Numbered from the stretch's first letter, positions 26,297-36,902 are shown. The stretch is 64,000 nt of DNA from Monosporascus cannonballus (GCA_004154925.1 QJNS01000067.1:1-64000), one strand, 5' to 3'. The notes: generated by a model not told the origin, from the sequence alone. Made by a program: numbers and translations.

Positions 26297-26460
26297 TGTC
26301 AGTTAGCTAGATGTGCTATAGCATACCAAATACGGAAAGATCACCTTCTAATCGGAACATATATACTCCGTTACTAAGTTATACAAAAGTGGTACGCGTT
26401 GCGAGAACGCACGCAATTAGCTGAATACAACAACACAACTGATATCCCCTATATCTGACA
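26297..26460 (+). repeat. 3' LTR of Copia no. 2
   Basis: Partner of 20976-21139 and equal in length. A short purine run (AAGGAGG) precedes it. The palindrome at its left end has lost symmetry through transitions. Confidence 0.95.
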
Positions 26461-26465
26461 CCTCC

Positions 26466-26942
26466 AGCCGTTCCTATTCTTAACGTTCTTATTCCTTTAA
26501 TCCGTCCAATAACTGAAGCCTACGTTATACCATGGTAATACTTTTGGAACGAGCTAGCGCCTTTTGTTTGCGCAGGCGAATAAAACGGAAAAACTTTTAT
26601 TTATTTTTTTAAATAACGACGTTAAGCCTTAAAATAAAGCTGTTAAAGCTTTAATAATCGTTTCTCGGCAAACGTCTTTTTACGCTTTAAACGTTAATAC
26701 TTACGGCGAACATTTTGTAAAGAAAAAAGCGGTATATCGGTACCGTTATAAAACCGATCCCGATTAACATATTCCTTATACCTTAAAACGTTTTCTATTA
26801 TTTTATGCCTTAGATGTTTCGAAAAATAATAAAAATAAGGCATAACTTCGTACCCGAATTCGTTAAAAGCTTTTACGAGGTTAGCACGACAAATAGTAAA
26901 AAAACGAGAAACTCGACGAATCTTAAAAATACGGGACGATAT
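26466..26942 (-). pseudogene. Antisense ORF in the 3' region of chromovirus no. 2
   Basis: Read on the minus strand from 26942, where the ATG has become ATA, the frame gives SSRIFKIRRVSRFF. A segment follows in which MPYFYYFSKHLRHK and RYKEYVNRDRFYNG are the expected RIPped forms of a Cys-x2-Cys ... Cys-x2-Cys-x6-Cys pattern (TGC/TGT to TAC/TAT). After this comes a charged helical region (KYQRLKRKKTFAEKRLLKL) with three stops. Copia no. 2 cuts the frame near its C-terminus. Same position and architecture as the frames at 6560-6985, 36903-37460, 49162-49680 and 52123-52670. Confidence 0.55.
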
Positions 26943-27032
26943 GGTTCAGAAAGTAAAAAGAAAAGTACTTACCAAACGAAAAAAAAGAAAAAAAAAATCT
27001 TGAAGGCAAGATTTTTGGAAAAAGGGAAATCG

Positions 27033-27405
27033 TATTACGACTCAACGAATTTCGGCCGTAAAAAACGGTTAAACCAGGATCATACGGACCACCTCTGGAT
27101 TACGTAACGGTAATTACTGCTAAGCCAGTAATTATTAGTAATCGAAAATAATCCCAAACGATCATGATCACCATTAGCTGCGTAATCAGGAATAATCGAG
27201 CTAAGAAAAAAAAATATATACGCTTATTATTTTCATAGCTTAAATAGCTTCAGCTTGTAATAATAATTCGTTACCCAAGGTACCCTTAATATTACGAAAA
27301 GTAACACAATTATTATATCTATTGCTTAGATTCCCACGACACTCCTGCCAACATAAACCCGTACGACTAAGGTTTAATAGTTGGTTAAACTCTCTAACCG
27401 TCACA
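27033..27405 (+). repeat. 3' LTR of chromovirus no. 2
   Basis: 373 bp, partner of 14993-15364. Preceded by the purine tract GGAAAAAGGGAAATCG and followed by the duplication CGAAC. The last 90 bp match the clean R/U5 end of nos. 1 and 3. Confidence 0.93.
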
Positions 27406-29777
27406 CGAACCCGTTACGTTATTATCCCCCCTTTCAAAATACGATAAATCCGAATTCTCTCAGTTTTACCGGGCCACGCCCTTAAAATAAAATATACGTA
27501 CGCATACTTTGAATTTTTGACATCAACATTAAAGATTTAATATAACGTTTAAAAATTTTATTCGTAATTAGATTTTTTATAATAATTTAGGCCGAATTAT
27601 TAATTCAACCGTTCGGATTGACCGATTAATTAACGAATGAAAAAAAAACGAATTTGCGAACGGCTATTAATATACGAAAGTTAACAGGAATATCTAATTC
27701 TTATTAATTAGGACCCCGTTATATATAAATATTATGATATATTATATGGGAAACTTATAGCTTTTACAAAAAAGCCTGGATTTCGCCGCCTGTCGGAAGA
27801 ATTATTATTTAAAGTTAACGTAATTTATATTATTTTAAACAAAGATTAACGTTTTATAAAAATGTTTACCCTTAACTAATTTAAACTTTTAAACCAGGTA
27901 ATTATATATTTAAGGAAAAAGTGGTAATTGTATAATACGAAATACAAAATAAAGCGGTTTCGTAATAATAACGATCCAGATATTTCTACATATTTTTTTT
28001 ATAATTTTAATTACTATAATTAAGATAATTTCCAAAATTAACGGCAATTATTTACTCCATTTACTAAGTAAGTTTTTATTATTTTCGTATATTTTGGAGG
28101 TATAAAACTTAATAGTTTTTTTTTCATAACCTTCAACAAATACCCTCGGTTCACTATAGTGCTAATTAAGTAATTACAAATATCTATAGATTTCGTCCTG
28201 TTATTAATATAAATAATAATCTTAATAATAAAACGTAAGTTATTAAATTGGATTAAAAGGATATTACTTAATAACTCGAATATATTAATTATTAGAAAAT
28301 CTATATACCTTTAATTCGAACGTTAACCTTTAGATATGGGAAAAGTAATAATATCGATTTCGGAACGATTAATATTAAAACGCCGGACTTCCGCCTTATA
28401 AGTATATCTAATTAAGCTCTTAATTTAACGAAAAATATTATATTTCGTAATTTTCGTTTTTATAATATCTTGAATAATTACTATATACGTAAATTAATAT
28501 ATATAGGGAGAAAAAATACAACGTAAATTACGGATATTAATATATTTAAGCCGAAAGTTTTTTTATTCCGATAATAAATATATTTTGTCGATAATAACTA
28601 AATTATATTATCGTTTAAAAACAGAATTTAATATAAAAACTTAAAATTAATCGTTTAATATTTATTTAAAATTGAAAATAATATAACCATATTATCCGGC
28701 AGTTATACGGTCGAATATCTTTAGGTTAAGCTTTTTCGTATCCGCAAAAATTAAAATAAAAATAAAATATGGAATTATTAATACAGAAATTTATTGTTTT
28801 TTACCGGTTTAATTAATAATATAATCTAGATAATAATTAAATCGGTTATTAAAAAAAGCTTAAATAATAAAGGAGTTTTCGAAACTTATTTTAATAACAA
28901 AAAAATATTAAATTTTTCGATAATTAAATTATGTATTATATCGACTTATTTTTTTCGTAAAATACGGCCTTACCTGTTAAACATGGTACCTAATATAAGG
29001 CGAATAAACCGACGGCGTAAGGTTTCCGTAAGGCTATCGGCCGTATATATAACGTTAATATATAGGTTAATTACGTTTATATCGACAAAAAACCAGTAAA
29101 AATATCGGATAAGAATAAACGTTTTATTTAAAAAGGTTAAAAGCTTAAAAATTCAAGGTATTTAGTTTAAACTTTCGAATATATTTCTTATATTTGGTGA
29201 AGTAAGAAAAAAATATATTTCGGAATTTATTACGGATAAATTTAAGCCTTATATATTATTACTTTGGCTTATTAAATTATATTATTGTTATATTGGCCCA
29301 AGAGGGATAAAGAATTATAATATATATTAATCGATATTTCGAATTATTTTTTTATTATAATAATATTTATTTCGCATTAAATAAGATTAATATTATATTT
29401 AAAAATAAAGATTTTAATTTTGCATTAAATTATATAGGTTAAAATATTAAAAATTTCCTAATTAATATATATTGTTAAAATTAATAATAATAATTTCTGC
29501 GAATTTATATAAAAACGTATTAAACGGAACCCAAAAATCCCAACTTGCTATCAGGCCTTATTTTAAAGGTTTTGTTATTTTTATTAGTATTACTTTTAAA
29601 GGAATTTAGCTGATATATTGGACCTTTGACAGATACTTTTTGATTAAAAGCTATAGCTGTAGCTACGACTGCTGCGCCGTAGGCGCAGCCACAACCTCCA
29701 AAATGAAGTCCTGATCACGATAAGGCAACATAAAGAAAGGTTTTTTGATTCAGACAAACTCGTCGACATGTCTAGGC
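27406..29777. other. RIPped stretch with no assignable gene
   Basis: After a short normal patch (27411-27480) the sequence is strongly AT-shifted with stops in all frames. Some plus-strand stretches look like decayed coding sequence (for example NTALPVKHGT near 28956 and IYNVNI near 29045), but I cannot assign a family. It might include the N-terminal half of the ABC transporter whose C-terminal half begins at 29778; this is a guess from position only. From about 29640 mutation is much weaker. A perfect 8-bp hairpin (GCTGCGCC-GTA-GGCGCAGC) is at 29671-29689. Confidence 0.35.
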
Positions 29778-31685
29778 GATCGAGTTATTGCAGTTAGCAT
29801 CCCACGCATAAGCCAGGGACCTAAATGGGGTGAAATTTACTTATCGTTTCGAAATCTTTGTCCTTAAGTCCCGCGACATCTAGATTCTGCCGACGTTATT
29901 CGCAATTTTGCGAAGAAATGAGGATAAAATGGATCGAATATTGGAATCGGGATTGGCCGCAAAGGCCGTCAAAACGTTCCGTGCAACCTTCAATGCTAAA
30001 AAGCAATATAACGCGTTATTCGGGAAGGATGAAAAGACGATGGATTACCAGGAAGATATTAGATAATTATGGCGCGCGGAAGACCCGGAGAATTATGTAT
30101 AAAAATAAAAACGAGGAAAAAGGTTAGTTATAACGAAAACATATATTAATTATGTCTAAAGAAAAAAAGTATTATTTACATCTGGACGATTTGTGCGGAA
30201 AATACCTTGATTGTACAAAAGGTATAGTAAGGGAAATTAAAATAAGAAAATATACGTTTTTCAAAGGGTAATAATAAATAAATTCGCCCTTAGGCCTTTT
30301 AAATTTTACTATAAAGCAATTTGTTGGAAACCTCTTAACAATATAAATTATTACGTATTATAATTTTAAATTATTAATTCATAATAAGTAAGTGCCGATA
30401 ATAAATTAATTAAGAAATCATGTCGCGTCGAAGATTTTAAATTTAAAGTTTTATTAAATAAACATTTTCATATAATTAAATATTTAAATATATTTTTGGT
30501 TAATTAAAGCTTAAAGGATAATTATATCTTATGTGCATTACCTTTAAAATATCTTATTAATAATTACTTTTTGTAAATAAGGATTAAATAAAATAAAACC
30601 AGGATTTTTCCGGTAGTAAAAATATATAATAATATATAAGCCGTTTATATATAAACTTAGCTGTAAACTTACGGGGCCTTAAAAGTTTATTTAAAAAGTT
30701 ATTAACGGAAAAAGAAAAATATAAAAATTTATAAAGCTAAATTAATTATAAAAATAGGTTTAACAAAAAGAGTTAAAATTATTACAATGAATAGAAACCC
30801 GTGTTCGGAATAGCCGTTAAAAAGAAATATCCGGTTCCGGCAATATATAACGCTATATGCGCCAAATCTAAAATATGTTATACGGGATATTAATTTTAAA
30901 ACGTAAACCAGGCGGTATATCGTTATTGTAAGGTGTACTAATATCAAAAAAGGTACCTTAACGTTTTTTTAATTAAAATTTCGAAATAAATAATAACTAG
31001 ATTAAGCTCGACGGTATCGATATTATATTGTTTAATAGAAAATAACTCTGTTAAGCTGTAAGTATGATAGCTTAAAAATCTTTAATTTTTAAAGGTGATT
31101 TACGCGAAAACTTCGATTTTTTATATTATTATAATAACGAAAATTTGCATACCGCGTTACGAAATATACGTTTAGCCAAATCGTTACTTAATATAAATTT
31201 CGATAATCCGATTAGGGGATTTTTTATTAAGGCAGTAATAATTCCTTCGTATTATCCGCATATTTCGTATGATAATTTCGTATCCCAATATTTAATAGGT
31301 TATCGTATCTATTAATTATTATATAAATATCTTAATCTAGGAAATATTACGTTTATACGTATCCGTTAATACGGCCTTAATAATTATTACGTACCGTTTA
31401 TATATTATCGCCGATTCTAACCGTATTATCGCTTTAAACAGCGACCGTATTGTTAAATCAGAGTTATCCGGCATACTTCTTTAGCGTACAAGCTGTTAAG
31501 CGGTATATCGCCATATATATAAATAATCCGGCCATTTAAAACGAATTTTAAACCTTTTATAATGATTTAAAATGCTACATATTATAAATTATTTATATAT
31601 ATGAAAAATATAAGTAATTTGTTTATGGTAAAAGTTAAACTATAAGATTTATATTGATAAAATTATATATTATATTGTTAAGTAA
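29778..31685 (+). pseudogene. ABC transporter (ABCC/MRP-like), C-terminal half, tandem copy 1
   Basis: First unit (1908 bp) of a direct tandem duplication with 31686-33580. Read on the plus strand with frameshifts: a YRFEIFVLKS block near 29840, fitting the end of a first nucleotide-binding domain; a linker from the ATG at 29929 (DRILESGLAAKAVKTF); the start of a second membrane domain (TKTYINYV) near 30140; and a second nucleotide-binding domain from about 30825. There, IRFRQY..LYAPNLKYVIRDI leads to a ruined Walker A, and the end reads NTALIIITYRLYIIADSNRI near 31400. The family moves substrates across membranes using ATP. The first 350 bp are little mutated; the rest is heavily RIPped. Confidence 0.65.
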
Positions 31686-33580
31686 GATCGAATTATTACC
31701 GTTAGCATCTTACGCAGAACCTAGCGACTTATATATAATAAAATTTATTTATTGTTTTAAAGGTTTTGTTCTTAAGTTTTACGACGTCTAGATTTTGTTA
31801 ACGTTATTCGTAATTTTACGAAGAAATAAGGATAAAATAGATCGAATATTGGAATTAAGATTAGTCGTAAAGGTTATCAAAATGTTCCGAGTAATCTTAA
31901 ATATTAAAGAGCAATAAAACGCGTTATTTAGGAACAATAAAGGGACGATAAATTATTACAAAAACATCAAATATTTATAGCGCGCGGAAAATCTGAAGAA
32001 TTAACAGAAAAAAAAGAGTTAATTATAACAAAAATATATATTAATTATATTTAGAGAAAATCATATTATTTACCTTTAAACAATTTATAAGAAAAATATC
32101 CTAATTATATAATAACTCTAATAAGGGAAATTATAATAAAAACTGCGCGTTTTTGAAACGATAATAATAAATAAATTTGTTTTTAAGGCTTTTAATTGTT
32201 AATATAAAATAATTTGCTCGAAAGGAAAAGAAACATATAAAATATTACGTAATATAATTTTACATTATTAAAAAATAACAAGTAAGTATTAATAATAAAT
32301 TAATTATACGGTTACGGAGTTTTAACGGTTTTAAATATAAGTTTTTATTAAATAACTATGTTTAATATATTTAAATATTTAAATATATTTTAAATTAAAT
32401 AAAAACCCAAGAAATATGTTTATTTCTTTACGTATTAACCTAAAAACATTTTAATTATTCTTACGTCTTATACGTAATAATTAAATAAAATATTGTAGAA
32501 TTTTACCGACAATAAAAAAATATATAAAAATATATAGATTACTTATATATAAACCTGGTTATAAACCTATAAAGTTGTAAAGAGTTATTTAAAAAATATT
32601 AACGGAAAAAATAGTATAAAAGCGTATAAAGCTAAATATAATTATGAAAATATATTTTATAAAAAATGACAAAATAATTAAAATTAATAAAAATCCGTTT
32701 TTAAAATAGTTATGAAAAAAAGATATCCGGTTTTAGCAGTATACGACGCCGTATACGCCAGGTTTAAAATATATTATACGGGGTATTAATTTTAAAACGC
32801 GAACCGGACGATATATTATTATTGTAAAACGTATTAACGCCGTGAAAAGCATTTTAACGTTCGTTTTGATTACGGCCTTAAGGCAAATCATAACTAGATC
32901 GAGCTCGACGATATCGACATTATATTATTTAATATAAAATAGCTTTATTAAGCCGGAATTATAGTACTCTAAAATTCTTTAATTTTTAAAGTAATTTATA
33001 TGAAAATTTTGATTTTTTATATTATTATAACGATAAGGATTTACGTACCGCGTTATAAAACGTACGTTTGGCCAAAATATTACTTAACATAAATTTCGAT
33101 AATCCGATCGGAAAACTTTTTGTTAAAACGGTAATAATTTTTTTGTATCGTCTGGGCGTTTCGTATAATAATCTTACACCTTAATATTCGATAGGTTATT
33201 ATATCTGTTAACTATAATATAAATGCCTTAATCCAGGAAATATTACGTTCGAACGTATCTGTTAATACGGCCTTATTAATTATTACGCATTATTTGTATA
33301 TTATCGCCGATTATAACCGTATTATCGTTTTAAACGCCGGCCGTATCGTTAAATAAAGATATCCGATAAACTTTCCTAACGTAAAGATTTTAAAACGATA
33401 TATCGCCGTATATATAAAAGATCGAGTAATTTAAAACCAATTTTAAACCTTTATAAGGGTTTAAAATGCCAAATGTTACAAATTATTTATTTATACCGAA
33501 AATATAAGTAGTTTGTTTATAATAAAAGTTAAGCTATAATGTTTTATATTGATAAAATTATGTGTTATATTGTTAAATAA
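31686..33580 (+). pseudogene. ABC transporter (ABCC/MRP-like), C-terminal half, tandem copy 2
   Basis: Second unit (1895 bp), starting abruptly with GATCGAATTATTACCGTTAGC as copy 1 does and ending TATATTGTTAAATAA as copy 1 does. The nucleotide-binding domain is easiest to read here: DIRF.QYTTPYTPGLKYIIR near 32720; a degraded Walker A (VKRINAVKSI) at 32824-32853; the LRTAL.NVRLAKILLNINFD block near 33045-33110; a weak signature region; LIQEILRSNVSVNTALLIIT near 33230-33287; the H-loop as THYLY; and ADYNRIIVLNAGRIV near 33306-33350. More evenly RIPped than copy 1. Not functional. Confidence 0.68.
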
Positions 33581-33721
33581 GGATAATAACCATTAAATCA
33601 TAATGACTCAATTTAATATTATAATAGCAAGCCCTAAATAGGTTAAACATTAGGTCTTCAAAATTGATTTTAATTAGGCAATGATTTCTTTCCACACCTG
33701 ATGCATCATTATCTATCATCC
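33581..33721. other. Transition from RIPped to normal sequence
   Basis: AT-rich at first, then normal composition from about 33690. No gene or repeat seen. The last 5 bp (CATCC) are the target duplication of the solo LTR. Confidence 0.5.
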
Positions 33722-33962
33722 TGTCAGACCCAGCTGAAGTCGATCAAACAGCTAAGCCTTGGCTTAGTTTGATCATCTCCTGAAACGAGGCTACTTTATG
33801 CAACCCCGGTATCTTTTCCTCTTAGCTACAGTTGTATTTACGTGTATAAAAGGAGGGTTCGTTACCCTCACTTTCTAGCTAGGACCTTCTAGAGGTCAGG
33901 GCAACTTTTAATACACCTCTTCTTCAGTTATATGCTTCTGTGTGTGATGTCGGGGTCTCACA
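33722..33962 (+). repeat. Solo LTR (241 bp)
   Basis: Begins TGTCAGACCCAGC, ends GGGGTCTCACA, and is flanked by a perfect 5-bp duplication CATCC (33717-33721 and 33963-33967). A TATA-like GTGTATAAAAGG near 33840 suggests plus-strand sense. It is unmutated. Its inverted relative lies at 14197-14405. No internal region is attached, so it is a solo LTR left by recombination. Confidence 0.9.
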
Positions 33963-34356
33963 CATCCGATCAGCTTGACTGTGACGGCTGTATGATAATA
34001 GGATGTGAGAGAAAGTTGCAAAGTTGTAAGTATAAAATGGTAACGAACTTGGCAGGCCCTAGGATGTCCAAGTTCAATTAAATGGCACACCCAGTATTTA
34101 GAATGAGCTGTCATCAAAGCAGAGATAGGTGTATGAACTAAAGGTTGAAATACGGAGTTGAAAGTGGTACGAGGGTAAAAAGCTCCTGCGACTGCGCCGA
34201 GCTGTTAGGGCGGAACATTTGCAACACCAGCAACACTGAATTCTCTCGGGCCAAGGACTAGATGCATTGCGGTCACAAGCCATGCTGTAAGCGACCAAGC
34301 AAGATAGAAATAAGTAGTATTCCACCTATTCCTCGATGCCTCACACGGCAACTCCT
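33963..34356. other. 3' flank of the HET gene
   Basis: Normal composition, no RIP. Short frames exist on both strands but none has domain features. It most likely holds the 3' untranslated region of the minus-strand HET gene. No canonical polyadenylation signal stands out. Confidence 0.4.
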
Positions 34357-36249
34357 TTATCTGATGCTAACCGTGCCTTCACGTAGCACCCCTTCACCCA
34401 GGGCCGATTCGAGTTTATCAAAATCAGACAGGTCCCACACAAACGCGCATCCAACAATGGCAAACGTTTTTATGGTTGAGTACAAAGCTTCGTGTGGCCG
34501 TACTATCCAAGGGCTTGTCATTCCGAACGGGAAGACAATTCTATCTTCAACCTCCAAATTCTTTGGGCCGACCCCGACGAACCCAGCAGACGTGATGAAG
34601 ATTCTGCGGTGGTTGAGCCTTTTGTACAAAGTTTTGTAGAGTCGTTTTAGATTTGGATCCTTCCCAACTCGTCCTTCGGTCCCAGGACCGGAGCCGGCAT
34701 CAGTTGCTATGTTGGAGCTGTTAAGTAATGCATGCCACATATCAGTGGTTTCACGTAGTTCTTCTGGAGAACTGCGGAGTTCTGGCGCCGCAAAGGTCCT
34801 AACAATCCTAAGCAGATTGTCTCTCGGTTGCCTGGCTTCATTCCACTTGTGCAGGCGGCTTGAGGACGGTATAGGTTTCTCCAGCGCATTAGTTGCAGCA
34901 ATTACAGTAGCTTTCAGCTCATCGATGTTTGGCCTTGTCTCTGACAGGAAACGAATTTCGTGGTGTTCTCGTACCGTATCGAACATTATGCCTTGTAGGT
35001 GTAGCACCATCTTGTCCTTGGAAATGCGAGGTTTCAGGGGGCCCCGCCACTGGCGATTAGTATCAGGCGGTAGAAAACTCCCATCATACCCTTCAAGATC
35101 CTCGGACTTTTGAGCGGAAAGATCAGGTACCCAAGATGGAATATCCGGCACGGACTGGCGGTGGAAAGAAAAGCCCCCAATCATACGTGCTTGTACATCA
35201 TCCAACGGTGACAACCAGAACATGACCATGGCATCATGAAAGATCTCCATTGCAGGCCGGGCGTAGTCTACTGGGATGTGTGCCTGTTCTGCTGGGTGCA
35301 ACAGCCCACGGAAGGCGTACACGTAGTCTCTTTGTTCCGTAGCATTTTGTTTGAAGAATTGAGCTGCGGCGATGAACGGGAAATGCAAGGACCCTGCCAC
35401 CTGAATTGCCTTACGAAGAGAGTTCCACGCCCTGGCTTTGGACCCATGAGGGATGCCTCCATCAGAATCGAGTGCCACGACGGCACTGGGGTCTTGTGAG
35501 ATATCTTTGAAAACATCATGCCAGTAATGTGCAGAATCACCTGCGGAAGCACCCCGGTTCCACGGCAAATTGGCTTGATAAAAACAAAAGTCTGCCCATG
35601 GCACACTGTAGCAACCGCAAACTAGTATTGGGTCGTTCTTCCCTAGGAGCAATTCCTGGATCACCCAGGCACGAGTCCACCAGCGGCGTTTCTCGATGTT
35701 ATGAATCATGATTACACGAGCTCTGACTGACTCGCTGGACTGGTTCTTAAACGTAGCAAGTTGTTCAACCTCCTGCCTGAAATCCGGAAGGCGAAAGCGC
35801 TGAAAGACCCAATCACTGTAGATGTCCCCATCACCAAGCCAGATGAGTACGCGCTCAGCTCTGCCGTATATATCGCCCATCATGGCGACTTGTTGGTTCC
35901 TCTCCTGATCGTCCTGCTGGTTTATGCATAGGGCGTCAATCCAGAGGGGAAGATCATCGGCCTCGGGAATGGACGCATTGCGTAGACCACGCAGGGCTTG
36001 CCCCAGGTTTTCCGTCACACGCAAATCTTGGCTGTTGATGCGAACGGGTTGTGAGGCATGAGTATTGCCCCAGACGTAAGAGAGGGCGTTGAACCGAGGT
36101 GTCGCATTGGGCGCAGTGCCAAGTGATGCCTTCGACATTGACCAGGTGGTGGAACAGTCATTTACGTCAGGTTGGGTCTGCAAGAGCCTGATCTCGCGCT
36201 TAGCTGCATCGAGCTGCTTTGAGTAGATGTTATCGGCGCCCGGCATCAT
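34357..36249 (-). CDS. HET-domain protein (heterokaryon incompatibility family), intact
   Basis: Intact 630-residue intronless frame, ATG at 36249 and TAA at 34357-34359. The HET domain (PF06985 type) is clear: RFNALSYVWG (residues 52-61), LWIDALCINQQDDQERNQQV (102-121) with VLIWLGDGD next, and RRWWTRAWVIQELLLG (188-203). Further family blocks are RDYVYAFRGLL (307-317), IPSWVPDLS (370-378), and a C-terminal region with FITSAGFVGVGP (551-562) and FAIVGCAFV (596-604), as in many HET-domain proteins. No signal peptide or membrane segment is seen. The start could be Met1 or Met2 (ATGATG). HET proteins act in the cytoplasm in nonself recognition and programmed cell death after hyphal fusion; the role of this one is inferred from the family only. 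No HET partner gene lies nearby. It is the only unmutated gene in the window, with a solo LTR downstream and a retrotransposon just upstream. Confidence 0.95.
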   Translation of the reverse strand: MMPGADNIYSKQLDAAKREIRLLQTQPDVNDCSTTWSMSKASLGTAPNATPRFNALSYVWGNTHASQPVRINSQDLRVTENLGQALRGLRNASIPEADDLPLWIDALCINQQDDQERNQQVAMMGDIYGRAERVLIWLGDGDIYSDWVFQRFRLPDFRQEVEQLATFKNQSSESVRARVIMIHNIEKRRWWTRAWVIQELLLGKNDPILVCGCYSVPWADFCFYQANLPWNRGASAGDSAHYWHDVFKDISQDPSAVVALDSDGGIPHGSKARAWNSLRKAIQVAGSLHFPFIAAAQFFKQNATEQRDYVYAFRGLLHPAEQAHIPVDYARPAMEIFHDAMVMFWLSPLDDVQARMIGGFSFHRQSVPDIPSWVPDLSAQKSEDLEGYDGSFLPPDTNRQWRGPLKPRISKDKMVLHLQGIMFDTVREHHEIRFLSETRPNIDELKATVIAATNALEKPIPSSSRLHKWNEARQPRDNLLRIVRTFAAPELRSSPEELRETTDMWHALLNSSNIATDAGSGPGTEGRVGKDPNLKRLYKTLYKRLNHRRIFITSAGFVGVGPKNLEVEDRIVFPFGMTSPWIVRPHEALYSTIKTFAIVGCAFVWDLSDFDKLESALGEGVLREGTVSIR

Positions 36250-36432
36250 TGTCGTGGTGCTTGAGGATACATGGACTGCGGAGGATGGATTTTCGGAGTA
36301 TGTAATAGGTAGGAATACTGGATGTTAACGTGGTTGTGTTCAGAGGACAGCGGGCGCTCAGGAACGAGTATTCCGTTGTGATAAGCGTAATTATCATTAT
36401 CATTAATTAATTAATTATAAAAGCAGCCTCAA
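36250..36432 (-). promoter_or_regulatory. Remaining upstream region of the HET gene
   Basis: Only about 183 bp separate the start codon from the inserted chromovirus no. 4. On the minus strand it holds a TATA-like run (TTTATAATTAATTAATTAA, about 36403-36421) some 155-170 bp before the ATG, then a pyrimidine-rich stretch. The target duplication CTCAA (36428-36432) sits just beyond the TATA-like run. Any promoter element farther upstream was separated by the insertion. Confidence 0.45.
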
Positions 36433-36819
36433 TGTGACGAGCTAGGCGGTTTAACCAACTATTAAACCTTAAGTCGACGGGTTTATGTTAGTAGGAATAT
36501 CGTGGAAATCTAAGCAATAAATACAGTAACGAATCACGTTTCGTAATATCAAAAGTACCTTGGATAACGATATTATATTGCAAACTAAAATTATCTAAAT
36601 TATAAAATTAATAAACGTATATATCCTTTTTCCGTTAACTAGATTACTACCAATAAGTTGGTAATCCAGCTTACTAGTTTACCACTAATAAATTAATAAT
36701 CCGGCTTACTGGCTTACCACTAATAAATTAGTAATCCATTAAGTAACCTAATCCACATAATTTTTTTAGCCTTCTTATTACGATTATTTCTGGAGGCCGT
36801 AACTTATCAAGTTATAACA
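36433..36819 (-). repeat. 3' LTR of chromovirus no. 4
   Basis: 387 bp, plus-strand TGTGACGAGC to GTTATAACA. U3 holds a tandem array of nearly three units of about 35 bp (36646-36735), each with AATCCGGCTTACTGGCTTAC or a decayed form. Confidence 0.92.
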
Positions 36820-36902
36820 CGATTTCCTTTTCCCCAAAATCTTATCCTTAAGATTTTTTTTTCTGATAAATCTTTTTATATACCTTTAACACATTTTCCG
36901 GT

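Larger units (their letters stand above)
20976..26460 (+). mobile_element. Copia no. 2: complete nested Ty1/Copia element
   Basis: 5485 bp with 164-bp LTRs and a perfect 5-bp duplication CCTCC (20971-20975 and 26461-26465). Gag occupies about 21250-22450. The integrase is recognisable near 23195-23700 (VDFTDFEENPKEY, with the second catalytic Asp near 23394). The reverse transcriptase lies near 24850-25450 with YVDD changed to YIND (about 25178-25189), followed by the LGIEIIKNR block. RNase H ends near 26200. The interior is heavily RIPped while both LTRs are almost clean. It is inserted in the antisense ORF of the host chromovirus; the empty site is seen at about 49217-49226. Confidence 0.93.
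14993..27405 (+). mobile_element. Chromovirus no. 2, carrying a nested Copia element
   Basis: The element is bounded by LTRs of 372 and 373 bp and a perfect 5-bp duplication CGAAC (14988-14992 and 27406-27410). Without the nested Copia it is about 6.9 kb. Order: gag knuckle near 16395-16440; a gag-protease linker frame at 16717-16911; protease from about 17521 (DYGTLGGDYI, Cys to Tyr) to the SGLPQ block near 17760; reverse transcriptase near 18300-18700 with YFDN at 18626-18637; integrase near 19500-20250; and a chromodomain near 20680-20870. Frames are full of stops. The 3' part resumes at 26466. Confidence 0.93.

Noticed and set aside
29858..33580. Tyrosine recombinase (Starship captain or Crypton) in the tandem units
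   Set aside because: A few words near 29900-30130 seemed possible, but the downstream part reads clearly as an ABC nucleotide-binding domain and no recombinase motif was found.
34098..34325. Cysteine-containing minus-strand frame just downstream of the HET gene
   Set aside because: Short, no recognisable domain, most likely chance in the 3' flank.
34262..35711. Several plus-strand frames across the HET gene
   Set aside because: They overlap the intact 630-codon HET frame, have no domain signature and are shadows of it.
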